Source: Firmicutes bacterium UBA911 | Lineage (GTDB): Bacteria > Bacillota > Desulfotomaculia > Desulfotomaculales > Desulforudaceae | Length of the DNA: 29,021 nt | Reading direction: 5' to 3' | NCBI GenBank assembly: GCA_002294005.1 | Contig: DBEH01000054.1 | Location: 5,762 to 34,782 of the forward strand | In this document: positions 22,714 through 29,021 of the stretch, piece by piece | Layout of the letters: every line of letters starts with the position of its first letter | How positions within the stretch are numbered: the first letter of the stretch is position 1 | Notes under the pieces: generated by a model | Databases searched by the model: none | What the model saw: the letters and a program-made list of their open reading frames with translations, nothing else | Told to the model about the DNA's origin: nothing | Position numbers and translations under genes: made by a program

Positions 22714-22765
22714 CATAAGTTCTACCAAAGCCGGGATTTCCCTGCCGCAAGTTTAAAAAAAATCC

Positions 22766-22800
22766 AAAAAAAACGGGCTTGCCGTAGAGGGTGAGGCCCG
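22766..22800 (-). terminator. Intrinsic terminator-like hairpin with U8
   Basis: On the minus strand CGGGC ... GCCCG (22800-22774), with two more possible inner pairs, is followed by eight T (22773-22766). After GGA come eight more T (22762-22755). It lies upstream of the HTH-divIC genes and downstream of no minus-strand gene except yabQ, 800 bp away. It could stop a short minus-strand RNA, attenuate HTH-divIC, or end yabQ read-through. Confidence 0.45.
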
Positions 22801-22960
22801 GTGGTAATCCCGCATGACGGTCCGCTTTATTGAAGCCTGAAGGAAAAACCTCCTGACGTGCAGAAGAGATTATGGCCGGGGTTTGTCCGGTGAGCCGTCG
22901 TGCAAGACGGCACTTGATACCGGAATCCAAAGGCCTATTAATTGGGGAAAGATATCTCCG
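22801..22960. other. Highly structured intergenic region, possible ncRNA
   Basis: The stretch shows nested pairing: GGCC (22874-22877) with GGCC (22932-22935), CCGGT (22887-22891) with ACCGG (22919-22923), and GCCGTC (22894-22899) with GACGGC (22906-22911) around a 6-nt loop. A second stem pairs GCATGACGG (near 22812) with CTGACGTGC (near 22854), 8 of 9 positions. I compared it by eye with the cobalamin, M-box, lysine, c-di-GMP, TPP and T-box consensus sequences and found no convincing match. The strand is undecided: the U8 terminator favours minus, the gene at 22978 favours plus. Confidence 0.4.
22914..22941 (+). promoter_or_regulatory. Possible promoter of the two-gene membrane operon
   Basis: TTGATA (22914-22919), 16 bp, TATTAA (22936-22941), 36 bp before the ATG at 22978. 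The -35 is good (5 of 6) and the -10 is weak (4 of 6). It overlaps the structured stems. Confidence 0.35.
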
Positions 22961-22977
22961 GCTAGGGAGTGTTCAAC

Positions 22978-23229
22978 ATGAGCGATCAAGAACGGGGGAA
23001 AGGCGGGGACCCCGAGGTGATCGTGGAGTACGTCCCCCGGAGCCAGGGACGCCGCTTCTACCACTACGGGGCCCGCACCAGGCCGGTGTCGCCCCTGGGC
23101 TTCGTCCTGCTCGCCGCCGCCGGCGCAGTCGTCCTGTGCCTGGTGTTGACGGTCGGCTTCATTGTGCTTGGTATCGCGCTGGGCGCCGGCCTGTTGCTCT
23201 TGCTCCGGCGCCGTCTGGTGGGGAAATGA
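22978..23229 (+). CDS. Unknown small membrane protein (83 aa)
   Basis: I recognise no family. The first 38 residues are polar and charged (SDQERGKGGDPEVIVEYVP, then RRFYHYGARTRP). A long hydrophobic stretch of about 35 residues with Gly/Ala/Leu follows, probably two closely spaced membrane helices, ending in RRRLVGK. The basic end suggests a cytoplasmic C-terminus. GGGAG lies 8 nt before the ATG at 22978. The stop overlaps the next start (ATGA), so the pair forms an operon. It interrupts an otherwise minus-strand sporulation and division block. Confidence 0.65.
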   Translation: MSDQERGKGGDPEVIVEYVPRSQGRRFYHYGARTRPVSPLGFVLLAAAGAVVLCLVLTVGFIVLGIALGAGLLLLLRRRLVGK

Positions 23230-23567
23230 CACCGCGCAGGAAAAACATCCCCTGGCCGCAACTATCGGTCTTTCTGGCCTTCGCCACCGCACTCCTTTAC
23301 ATTGCCGCGGAGCGGGGGCATGCAATGCCGGTGCTGTTGGTGTTCGCGGCGTTGATGGGCTTCCTGGCGGCCCAGCTTTCCCCCCGGAAAAAACTGCTCC
23401 TGGGCATGGTGCCGGCGGCGGGCGGTCTGGCGGTGGATTTGGTGATCGCCCACCAGCAAGCGGCTCCGGATATCACGGGCGTGCTGAACCTCTGGGTGCC
23501 GTTGGTACTGGCCGCCCTGGTCGGGGCCCTGGTCGGGGCCCGCGTGCGGGTTTTCCCGGGCTTATAA
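23226..23567 (+). CDS. Unknown multi-pass membrane protein (113 aa)
   Basis: I recognise no family. The protein starts MTPRRKNIPWPQ and has four hydrophobic segments, at about 12-28, 34-50, 57-74 and 85-105, with basic loops (SPRKK). This predicts a small four-helix integral membrane protein. The ATG overlaps the upstream stop, with GGTGGGGAA as ribosome site. A frame reaching back to 22872 is a different-frame extension with no ribosome site. The 45 bp between its stop and the converging yabQ stop show no clear terminator. Confidence 0.65.
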   Translation: MTPRRKNIPWPQLSVFLAFATALLYIAAERGHAMPVLLVFAALMGFLAAQLSPRKKLLLGMVPAAGGLAVDLVIAHQQAAPDITGVLNLWVPLVLAALVGALVGARVRVFPGL

Positions 23568-23612
23568 ACCCCGCGTGAGAACTCCCGCCCCCTTCAAAGA
23601 GTTGAGGAGAAG

Positions 23613-24065
23613 TCAAAACTGCCGGTCATCGGGAGGCGGATGGCGGCGGCGGAGGCGCTTGCGGATCCCAACGAGGGGCCGGGTCGCAATCCGGAAAGCG
23701 GAAAACACCATCCGCCAGGCAAGCAGAAAGGGGGCGGCCAAAACCCGGATCAGCCGGCCGCAATAACGGAGGCAGCGTTCCCAACAGGCCGTACCGAACC
23801 GGGAAAGGCTACGGTGATACAGAAACGCCCCCGCGCCCAGCCCCAACAGGACATACCAGCGTACCTCGCCCCAGTTGGCCGGCAGCAGGAGGCCGAAAAC
23901 CACCGCCGTGAGCACTATCCAGGCGATCAGGTCCCCGAAACCGGTAGCCCACCGGCCAAGCCGCAGGCTCACTCTGGCCGCCCGGTAACAATCGAAAAGA
24001 AAGGCCGCTCCCGCCCCAATGCCGACGGCCGCAAAAAAGACGGCCAACTGGGTTTCCAGCGACAA
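23613..24065 (-). CDS. yabQ: Spore cortex biosynthesis protein YabQ
   Basis: YabQ is a mother-cell membrane protein of the outer forespore membrane needed for cortex formation. The 150-residue protein has an N-terminal helix (LAVFFAAVGIGAGAAFLFDCYRA), two further hydrophobic segments (FGDLIAWIVLTAVVFGLLL and WYVLLGLGAGAFLYHRSLS) and a long basic tail. The start is TTG at 24065, with GGGGGG 7 nt upstream. It follows yabP by 42 bp, the standard pair, and converges with the plus-strand operon. Confidence 0.88.
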   Translation of the reverse strand: MSLETQLAVFFAAVGIGAGAAFLFDCYRAARVSLRLGRWATGFGDLIAWIVLTAVVFGLLLPANWGEVRWYVLLGLGAGAFLYHRSLSRFGTACWERCLRYCGRLIRVLAAPFLLAWRMVFSAFRIATRPLVGIRKRLRRRHPPPDDRQF

Positions 24066-24107
24066 GGCCGGACCCCCCTTCTTCGCGCGGCCGGACGCCG
24101 CCCGGCA

Positions 24108-24386
24108 CTATTTCAGAATACGGCTCAATATGTTTTTGCCGCGGCGGGCTTTCCGGTACCCGGAATCCTTGTACTCGATGCTGTTGATATAGCCCTCCAC
24201 CTGAAGTCTTCCTGCCTCCAGGTCGAGCTGGGTGATGTTCAGGCCTTCCCCGGCAAGCACCAGGAGGCCCATATCAGTGTCGATCAAGATCTCTTGCTCG
24301 GTGAAACTCTCCACGTGCCGCACCCCGTCAACCCTGGTCTCCTTGCGCTGCCCAACTTCCAGCCGGTGTCTGGCTTCCTCGCTCAC
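24108..24386 (-). CDS. yabP: Sporulation protein YabP (spore coat assembly SafA/YabP family)
   Basis: YabP is a small mother-cell sporulation protein. The 92-residue length and the motifs RHRLEVGQRKETRVDGV, VESFTEQEILIDTDMGLLVLAGEGLNI and LEVEGYINSIEY-like LQVEGYINSIEYKD fit the YabP family. The start is GTG at 24386, with GGAGGGGGG 7 nt upstream. In B. subtilis yabP is under sigma-E. Here a CATATTCAT and an upstream GCATAC near 24435-24470 (minus strand) faintly resemble sigma-E elements, but the match is too weak to call. Confidence 0.9.
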   Translation of the reverse strand: MSEEARHRLEVGQRKETRVDGVRHVESFTEQEILIDTDMGLLVLAGEGLNITQLDLEAGRLQVEGYINSIEYKDSGYRKARRGKNILSRILK

Positions 24387-24479
24387 GTCCCGACCCCCCT
24401 CCGGTTATTGGCTCGAGAGTTGGTGAATTAATACCTAATGAATATGCCCCGTCCCCGGGACGGTATGCCAAAAAGGCAA

Positions 24480-24498
24480 GCCGCCGTTTGCCGGCGGC
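24480..24498 (-). terminator. Terminator hairpin upstream of yabP
   Basis: GCCGCCG / CGGCGGC, a 7-bp G/C stem with a 5-nt loop, is followed on the minus strand by TTGCCTTTTTGG. It is the second of two hairpins in the gap between rqcP and yabP, which suggests a firm stop before the sporulation pair. Confidence 0.55.
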
Positions 24499-24527
24499 CG
24501 CCACAGAACAATAGCAGAACAACACCA

Positions 24528-24554
24528 GAGGAAGGGCTTATTGCACCCTTCCTC
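24528..24554 (-). terminator. Terminator after rqcP
   Basis: GAGGAAGGG / CCCTTCCTC, a perfect 9-bp stem with a 9-nt loop, is followed on the minus strand by TGGTGTTGTTCT. It lies 24 bp after the rqcP stop. Confidence 0.65.
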
Positions 24555-24577
24555 GAACCCTTGCGGGCAACACCCAA

Positions 24578-24853
24578 CTAGCGGTCGTCACCCCGGCCCA
24601 CTTCCACCCCATTGCCGACCAGACGGTACAAATCAGCCGCCGCTTTGGCCGGCACGTGCCCATCGGGCCTCAGGACCTCAAAGTGAAGGCTGCGGGAACC
24701 CAACTGCACCCGCACAATATCTCCCGGGCTGACCAGGGTCCCGGCCTTGGCCGGCCGCCCGTTTACCGTAACCAACCCTTGGTCGCAGACTTCCTTGGCC
24801 AGGGCACGGCGTTTGATCAGGCGTGACACCTTTAAGAACTTATCGAGCCGCAC
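24578..24853 (-). CDS. rqcP: RNA-binding S4 domain protein, ribosome quality-control factor RqcP
   Basis: RqcP (YabO in B. subtilis; related to Hsp15) binds stalled large ribosomal subunits and helps RqcH add alanine tails. The 91-residue protein is mostly one S4 domain: MRLDKFLKVSRLIKRRALAKEVCDQGLVTVNGRPAKAG-type sequence, of which LDKFLKVSRLIKRR and VTVNGRPAK are the key parts, then SPGDIVRVQLG. The start is GTG at 24853, after AAGGGGAATCC. It follows hup by 9 bp, as in other Firmicutes. Confidence 0.93.
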   Translation of the reverse strand: MRLDKFLKVSRLIKRRALAKEVCDQGLVTVNGRPAKAGTLVSPGDIVRVQLGSRSLHFEVLRPDGHVPAKAAADLYRLVGNGVEVGRGDDR

Positions 24854-24862
24854 GGATTCCCC

Positions 24863-25138
24863 TTACTTACCGACCGACTCCCGCAACTGCTTCCCGGCCT
24901 TAAAAACCGGAACCTTCGTGGCCGCGATATCGATCTCCTCGCCGGTCTGAGGATTTCTCCCCTTACGGGCCGCTCTCTCCCGGGTCTCAAATGTGCCGAA
25001 CCCGACCAGCTGAACCTTGTCTCCAGCGGAAAGGGCCTCCCCAATACTCTCCAGCATTGCGGAAAGCACCTTTTCGGCATCCTTCCTGGTCAGGTTTGTT
25101 TTTTCGGCGACACTCGAAACGAGTTCAGCCTTATTCAC
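24863..25138 (-). CDS. hup: DNA-binding protein HU
   Basis: HU is a small dimeric nucleoid protein that bends DNA. The 91-residue frame shows MNKAELVSSVAEKTNLTRKDA, the dimer motif GFGTFETRERAARKGRNPQTGE and KVPVFKAGKQLRE, all normal for the family. The start is GTG at 25138, with AAGGAGGG 7-8 nt upstream. The 83-bp gap to mazG is A/T-rich and may hold a promoter, but I see no clear pair of hexamers. Confidence 0.97.
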   Translation of the reverse strand: MNKAELVSSVAEKTNLTRKDAEKVLSAMLESIGEALSAGDKVQLVGFGTFETRERAARKGRNPQTGEEIDIAATKVPVFKAGKQLRESVGK

Positions 25139-25221
25139 GGCGATGCCCTCCTTAAAGTAAGTTATTGGTTCTCTACTATTCTTTTACTTTGTGGCTTTTC
25201 CTGCCCACCCCTAAAGTTTTC

Positions 25222-26685
25222 CTAGGATTTCTCCAACTTTTTTGCTTCCTCCCACCAGTCGCCCATCTCCGACAAGGAGACTTGGTCTAGTACCCGCCCC
25301 GACGCCCGGCATTTCTCCTCGACTTGTGCAAAGCGGCGGGTGAACTTGTCCACCGTTTGGCGCAGGCATTCCTCCGCGTCCACCTTGATCAGGCGGGATA
25401 CGTTCACCGTGGCGAACAGGAGGTCCCCGAGTTCCTCGACGATCCGGTCCCGATCGCCCGTGTCCAGCGCCTGCCGAAACTCGTCCAGTTCCTCTTCCAG
25501 TTTAGCCAACGCCCCGCGATGGTCCGGCCAGTCAAACCCCAAGCGGGAAGCTTTCTCTTGAATGCGGTCGGCCCTCAGCAAGGCCGGCAATCTCCGGGGC
25601 ACCCCCGCCAGGCAGGACTCGCCGGCTTCTTGCTTCTCGGCTCGTTTGAGCCTCTCCCAGTTGGTCAGCACCTCGTCCGCATCCCGCACCTTCTCCCGGC
25701 CGAACACGTGGGGGTGCCGGTGGATCATCTTGTCGCGCACCGTTTGGACCACTGCGTTCATGTCGAAAACAGCTTTTTCCCTGGCCATCTGGGCGTGGAA
25801 CACGATTTGCAATAATAAGTCTCCCAATTCTTCACAGAGACTATGCACGTTTTCCCGTTCTATGGCGTCTAGAACCTCGTACGCTTCCTCAATTAGGTAT
25901 CGCCCGATCGACCGGTGGGTCTGTTCCCGGTCCCAAGGGCAACCGTCCTTGCCGCGCAGCACGGCCATGATGCCGACCAGGGGAGTCAGGTCGCAAGTCC
26001 GGCGGGGTTGGGCAACGGGCGGGATATAAACGGAGGTCAGGTGGTCCAACCAGTCCAGCCGGTCCAGGGCGTAGAGCGGGACTTCCTCGATCCGTTCCAG
26101 CCCGGGAACGCCGGCCGCCCGAACCACCATCACGGGTTGTTCGTCCGCATAGTAAGCCATCAGGTGGATCTTGGCCTCCCCGGCCACCATCCGGTCGTGG
26201 ACTTGGAGCAGCATTACCCCCTTGGCCTGTACCGGTTCAAAAAGCCCCGGTTCCATCGCGTCCAGGATTAGAAGCCCCTCGGCCGGGTCCAGGAGCAAGG
26301 CCGCGTACAGCGCGTCCAGAAAACTCATGGCCGGCCGTACCCGCGTTTCGAGTCCGGTCCGCCGGGCTTCCTCAAGAATCAACCGGGTTGACTCCTCAGC
26401 CACCAGGGGATGCCCGGGAACGGCGTAGGCCACCGCCTGCCGCCGCGCCGCGCTGATTACCGCCGCGGCAATTCTCCGGTACACCGCGTCGAACGTGTCA
26501 CCGTCCTCGTAGTACCGGTCGAAAGTCTCGAACCGCAGGCCCTGTTCCAAAAGCCAAGGTACCGCCGGGTGCCGGGCGGTGCGCAAAAACACCCGGTCGT
26601 ACCGGGCCAACTCCGCCACCAAACCCGCGGGAACGTCCCCGACGGCCCCCGGCCCCAAGCCGGCAATTAATACGCCAGTCGCCAT
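25222..26685 (-). CDS. mazG: YabN: tetrapyrrole methylase domain fused to MazG nucleotide pyrophosphohydrolase
   Basis: The N-terminal part (about 1-220) has the SAM-binding methylase fold (VLIAGLGPGAVGDVPAG, AVPGHPLVAEEST). The C-terminal part carries two MazG units: LRGKDGCPWDREQTHRS with EEAYEVLDAIE and EELGDLLLQIVFHAQ, then LEEELDEFRQAL with EELGDLLFATVN. MazG cleaves nucleoside triphosphates to monophosphates and removes aberrant nucleotides. The methylase half's substrate is not known to me. This fusion is the usual YabN form (487 residues here). TTGGGGGG precedes the ATG at 26685. A hairpin with nine U lies between spoVT and this start. Confidence 0.94.
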   Translation of the reverse strand: MATGVLIAGLGPGAVGDVPAGLVAELARYDRVFLRTARHPAVPWLLEQGLRFETFDRYYEDGDTFDAVYRRIAAAVISAARRQAVAYAVPGHPLVAEESTRLILEEARRTGLETRVRPAMSFLDALYAALLLDPAEGLLILDAMEPGLFEPVQAKGVMLLQVHDRMVAGEAKIHLMAYYADEQPVMVVRAAGVPGLERIEEVPLYALDRLDWLDHLTSVYIPPVAQPRRTCDLTPLVGIMAVLRGKDGCPWDREQTHRSIGRYLIEEAYEVLDAIERENVHSLCEELGDLLLQIVFHAQMAREKAVFDMNAVVQTVRDKMIHRHPHVFGREKVRDADEVLTNWERLKRAEKQEAGESCLAGVPRRLPALLRADRIQEKASRLGFDWPDHRGALAKLEEELDEFRQALDTGDRDRIVEELGDLLFATVNVSRLIKVDAEECLRQTVDKFTRRFAQVEEKCRASGRVLDQVSLSEMGDWWEEAKKLEKS

Positions 26686-26701
26686 GGTTACCCCCCAAGG
26701 C

Positions 26702-26725
26702 AAAAAAAAATGGTCTTTCGGCCAT
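26702..26725 (-). terminator. Terminator with U9 between spoVT and mazG
   Basis: On the minus strand ATGGCC-GAAA-GACCAT forms a short stem (five pairs, one mismatch, GAAA loop) directly at the spoVT stop codon, followed by nine T (26710-26702). The stem is weak but the U-tract is excellent. It lies 17 bp before the mazG ATG, so it may partly terminate spoVT transcripts. Confidence 0.5.
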
Positions 26726-27285
26726 TATTGTTCCATTTGTTTCGCCAGGAATCCTGCCGCTGTTTCGGAAAGTTTCAACTCCAGCTGACCCATCTTCGCT
26801 CCGGGCTCTTTGGAAATCAACATCACCGCCCCGATCGGGTTCCCCTCGGAGATGATCGGCGCGATGACCTCGGCCGTGTACTTGCATTCGCCGTTTTCAC
26901 CGGCCAGGCATTCCTTGCAGAGCGCCTCATCCCCCGGGGCATTGATGATGACGGGCTTACGGTCCTCCATCACCTTTTCCACGGCTGGGCCGACCGGTTT
27001 GTTGAGGAATTCCTTCTTGGGAGCGCCCGAAATGGCGATGATCGTGTCGCGGTCCGCGATGCAGGCGATGTGGCCGGTTGCCTCATACAGAGAATCGGCA
27101 TATTCCTTGGCGAAATCACCGAGTTCCCCGATCGGTGAGTATTTCTTCAGGATGACTTCGCCGTCACGGTCCACAAAAATCTCTAGAGGGTCTCCTTCTC
27201 GGATCCTTAAGGTCCGTCTGATTTCTTTCGGGATAACCACCCTTCCCAAGTCGTCAATGCGGCGGACAATGCCGGTTGCCTTCAT
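26725..27285 (-). CDS. spoVT: Stage V sporulation protein T, AbrB-type transcriptional regulator
   Basis: SpoVT controls late forespore (sigma-G) genes. The 186-residue protein has the N-terminal AbrB swapped-hairpin DNA-binding domain (MKATGIVRRIDDLGRVVIPKEIRRTL, of which RRIDDLGRVVIPKEIRR is the key part) and a C-terminal GAF-like domain (GHIACIADRDTIIAISG, VIAPIISEGNPIGAVMLIS). The ATG at 27285 has AAGGAGGG 12 nt and GGAG 5 nt upstream. A sigma-G-like promoter lies at 27334-27364. Placement between mfd and mazG is the conserved Firmicute order. Confidence 0.97.
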   Translation of the reverse strand: MKATGIVRRIDDLGRVVIPKEIRRTLRIREGDPLEIFVDRDGEVILKKYSPIGELGDFAKEYADSLYEATGHIACIADRDTIIAISGAPKKEFLNKPVGPAVEKVMEDRKPVIINAPGDEALCKECLAGENGECKYTAEVIAPIISEGNPIGAVMLISKEPGAKMGQLELKLSETAAGFLAKQMEQ

Positions 27286-27333
27286 TTGAACTCCGTCCCT
27301 CCTTTTGTGCAGGGTTGCTCGTTTCGCTGAAAC

Positions 27334-27364
27334 TAGTATACAACACCCATTTGAGATTTATTCA
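27334..27364 (-). promoter_or_regulatory. Sigma-G-type promoter of spoVT
   Basis: Minus strand: TGAATA (27364-27359), 18 bp, TATACTA (27340-27334). The forespore sigma-G consensus is about GHATR, 17-18 bp, CATWMTA; only the first C is missing. B. subtilis spoVT is known to be sigma-G dependent. TATACT would also serve sigma-A, but there is no TTGACA-like -35 at 17 bp. Confidence 0.65.
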
Positions 27365-27400
27365 TAATTTTCCAAGGAAATACGCCGTTTCAAGGGCCGT

Positions 27401-29021
27401 TCAGCCTTCGGAAATCTGGGCTTGCGGGTTCTGACTAATTTTGGCAAGAAAACTCTCTATTTCGCGGATCACGCCCGGACCGTCTCCCGGTGACTCCAGC
27501 TTCAGCCAGATTTCAAAGCCGCTCTCTTCTTCCTTGAAGCGCAGCCGCCCCGGATATTGCCCGGAAACCGCCACCAGGGTGCTTCCGTCCAGCGGGTGAG
27601 TGTTCCCCAGGACAAAACGGCAAGAGCGTCCCTGCCGGTTGATGCTCTTAATCCGGAAACCCTTGGCCCGGGCCCGGATCCGCGCTACGGCCAGCAGGTT
27701 CTTCACCGGAGGCGGCGGGTTTCCGAACCGGTCCAGCAGTTCCTCCGCCACTTGGTCCACGTCCTCCACCTGCCGCACGCGCGCCAGCAAGTGGTAGAAC
27801 TGCACCTTTTGCTCGGGATCGGGGATGTAGTCGTCAGGCAGAAACGCGGTCACCGGCACCTCCACCACCGTTTCGAATTCCTCCGGCGGCGGCGCTTCGC
27901 CCTTCAGTTCCCGCACGCTTTCCTCCAGCAGCCGGCAATACATTTCAAAACCAACCACGGAGATATTCCCGTGCTGTTCGGTCCCCAGCAGGTTTCCGGC
28001 CCCCCGGATTTCCAGGTCCCGCTTCGCCAGCCGGAACCCGGAGCCGAAGTCGGTGAAATCCCGGATCGCCCGCAGCCGCTTCCCGGCCGCTTCCCCCATC
28101 AGCCGGTCCCGCCGGAAGGTGAAATAGGCGTAGGCCAGGCGGTTTGAACGGCCCACCCGTCCCCGGAGCTGGTACAGTTGGGCCAGGCCCAGGTGGTCCG
28201 CTTCCTTTACAATCAACGTGTTCACGTTGGCAATGTCCAAGCCGGTCTCGATGATCGTGGTGCAGACCAGAACATCGTAGGCTTGCGCCACAAAGTCCAG
28301 CATCACCTGTTCCAGCTGGTCCTCCCGCATCTGGCCGTGCGCCACCGCGATCCGCGCCTCGGGAACCAGCTCCTGCAGCCGGCCGGCAACCCGGTCCAGT
28401 TCAAAAACGCGGTTGTGCACGAAATACACCTGGCCGCCCCGGGCCAACTCCCGGCCCACCGCCTCCCGGATCAGCACCGGGTCCTCCTCGACCACGAAGG
28501 TCTGCACCGGGAAGCGGTCCAGGGGCGGCGTTTCCAGGAGGCTGGTGTCGCGGATCCCCACCAGGGACATGTAGAGCGTCCTCGGGATGGGGGTCGCCGT
28601 CAGGGTGACCACATCAACGTTCGGGTGTTTTAGTTTCAGTTTCTCCTTGTGCAACACCCCGAAGCGCTGTTCCTCGTCAACCACGATCAGTCCCAAATCG
28701 GCGAACCGCACGTCGTCCTGCACCAGGCGGTGGGTGCCGATTACGATGTCGACCTTGCCCGCCGCCAATTCGGCCAGGACCTGTTTCTGCTCCCGGACCG
28801 ACCGGAACCGGCTCAGCATCTCGATCACCACCGGGTGCCCGTTGAAGCGTTCCCAGAAGGTTTGCTGGTGCTGCTGGGCCAGCACCGTGGTCGGCACCAG
28901 CACGGCCACCTGCTTGCCGTCCGTCACCGCCTTGAAGGCGGCCCGCATGGCTACTTCCGTCTTGCCGTACCCGACATCGCCGCAGAGCAGCCGGTCCATC
29001 GGGCGGGGACGCTCCATATCC
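27401..29021 (-). CDS. mfd: Transcription-repair coupling factor Mfd, C-terminal part (cut by window edge)
   Basis: Mfd removes RNA polymerase stalled at DNA damage and recruits UvrA. Only the C-terminal 540 or so residues are present; the N-terminal UvrB-like and RNAP-interaction domains lie beyond the right edge. Visible are Walker A GDVGYGKTEVAMRAAF, VPTTVLAQQH, GTHRLVQDDV, the DEEQ box VVDEEQRFGV, TATPIPRTLYMS, the RecG-like hook region, LYQLRGRVGRSNR and the TRCF C-terminal domain. The frame runs to the last base without a start, so the methionine near 29017 is internal. The spoVT promoter lies upstream of spoVT, so mfd (downstream end at 27401) is transcribed toward it. Confidence 0.97.
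   Translation of the reverse strand, partial: DMERPRPMDRLLCGDVGYGKTEVAMRAAFKAVTDGKQVAVLVPTTVLAQQHQQTFWERFNGHPVVIEMLSRFRSVREQKQVLAELAAGKVDIVIGTHRLVQDDVRFADLGLIVVDEEQRFGVLHKEKLKLKHPNVDVVTLTATPIPRTLYMSLVGIRDTSLLETPPLDRFPVQTFVVEEDPVLIREAVGRELARGGQVYFVHNRVFELDRVAGRLQELVPEARIAVAHGQMREDQLEQVMLDFVAQAYDVLVCTTIIETGLDIANVNTLIVKEADHLGLAQLYQLRGRVGRSNRLAYAYFTFRRDRLMGEAAGKRLRAIRDFTDFGSGFRLAKRDLEIRGAGNLLGTEQHGNISVVGFEMYCRLLEESVRELKGEAPPPEEFETVVEVPVTAFLPDDYIPDPEQKVQFYHLLARVRQVEDVDQVAEELLDRFGNPPPPVKNLLAVARIRARAKGFRIKSINRQGRSCRFVLGNTHPLDGSTLVAVSGQYPGRLRFKEEESGFEIWLKLESPGDGPGVIREIESFLAKISQNPQAQISEG

Noticed and set aside
22657..22760. Sigma-A promoter for HTH-divIC
   Set aside because: The region is A/T-rich with tempting hexamers, but no -35/-10 pair with 16-18 bp spacing could be supported.
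22774..22960. Cobalamin, M-box, lysine, c-di-GMP or TPP riboswitch, or a group II intron fragment
   Set aside because: Short stretches look similar (for example GGTGAGGCCC), but the conserved core elements of these classes are missing on both strands.

Overview
This GC-rich window reads as chromosome from a spore-forming, anaerobic Firmicute of the Peptococcaceae / Desulfotomaculum / Pelotomaculum / Candidatus Desulforudis type. That assignment is inferred from gene content and order, not from a database search. The evidence is the sporulation set (spoVT, yabP, yabQ, spoIIE), formyl-tetrahydrofolate synthetase (Wood-Ljungdahl pathway), and a heterodisulfide-reductase-like HdrA/HdrD pair of the kind common in sulfate reducers, syntrophs and acetogens. 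Nearly all genes lie on the minus strand. Only hisG and a two-gene membrane-protein operon are on the plus strand.

Layout, read along minus-strand transcription from the right edge. (1) mfd (cut by the window edge), spoVT behind a good sigma-G-type promoter, mazG/yabN, hup (HU), rqcP (S4 domain), a double terminator, then yabP and yabQ. This is the classic Firmicute mfd-to-spoIIE neighbourhood. (2) A plus-strand interruption at about 22.98-23.57 kb encodes two small unknown membrane proteins, preceded by a highly structured, unrecognised stretch. (3) A small HTH protein, divIC, and an overlooked 51-residue single-pass membrane protein. (4) An orphan plus-strand long-form hisG with its own promoter and terminator, beside a 27-bp palindromic inverted-repeat element. 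(5) ppx/gppA, then spoIIE with a 21-bp-spaced promoter and a perfect Spo0A box, then a 143-bp inverted-repeat-bounded element, then tilS, which carries an out-of-frame 13-bp minisatellite. (6) ftsH-ndk-fhs-DUF134-mrp as one apparent operon. (7) A strong promoter drives a 1014-residue double-HdrA fusion and an HdrD-like partner, closed by a terminator. (8) folP-folB-folK with ATGA overlaps, then a sirtuin with a short upstream ORF. (9) A DUF2520-panB pantothenate operon.

The most attractive regulatory observation is the DUF2520-panB leader at 1756-1931. It has an extended -10 promoter, a hairpin with two bulged adenosines close to the start site (as described for the pan RNA motif), and mutually exclusive antiterminator and terminator helices. 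The most attractive metabolic observation is the double-HdrA/HdrD pair. It has no electron-input subunit (MvhD, FlxD, Etf, hydrogenase) next to it, and it sits beside fhs, mrp and the folate genes.

Several genes appear to start at TTG (ndk, hisG, yabQ, probably ppx and ftsH). Starts below were chosen by Shine-Dalgarno (SD) spacing and by overlap with the upstream gene. The long plus-strand open frames opposite the minus-strand genes are antisense shadows and are omitted.
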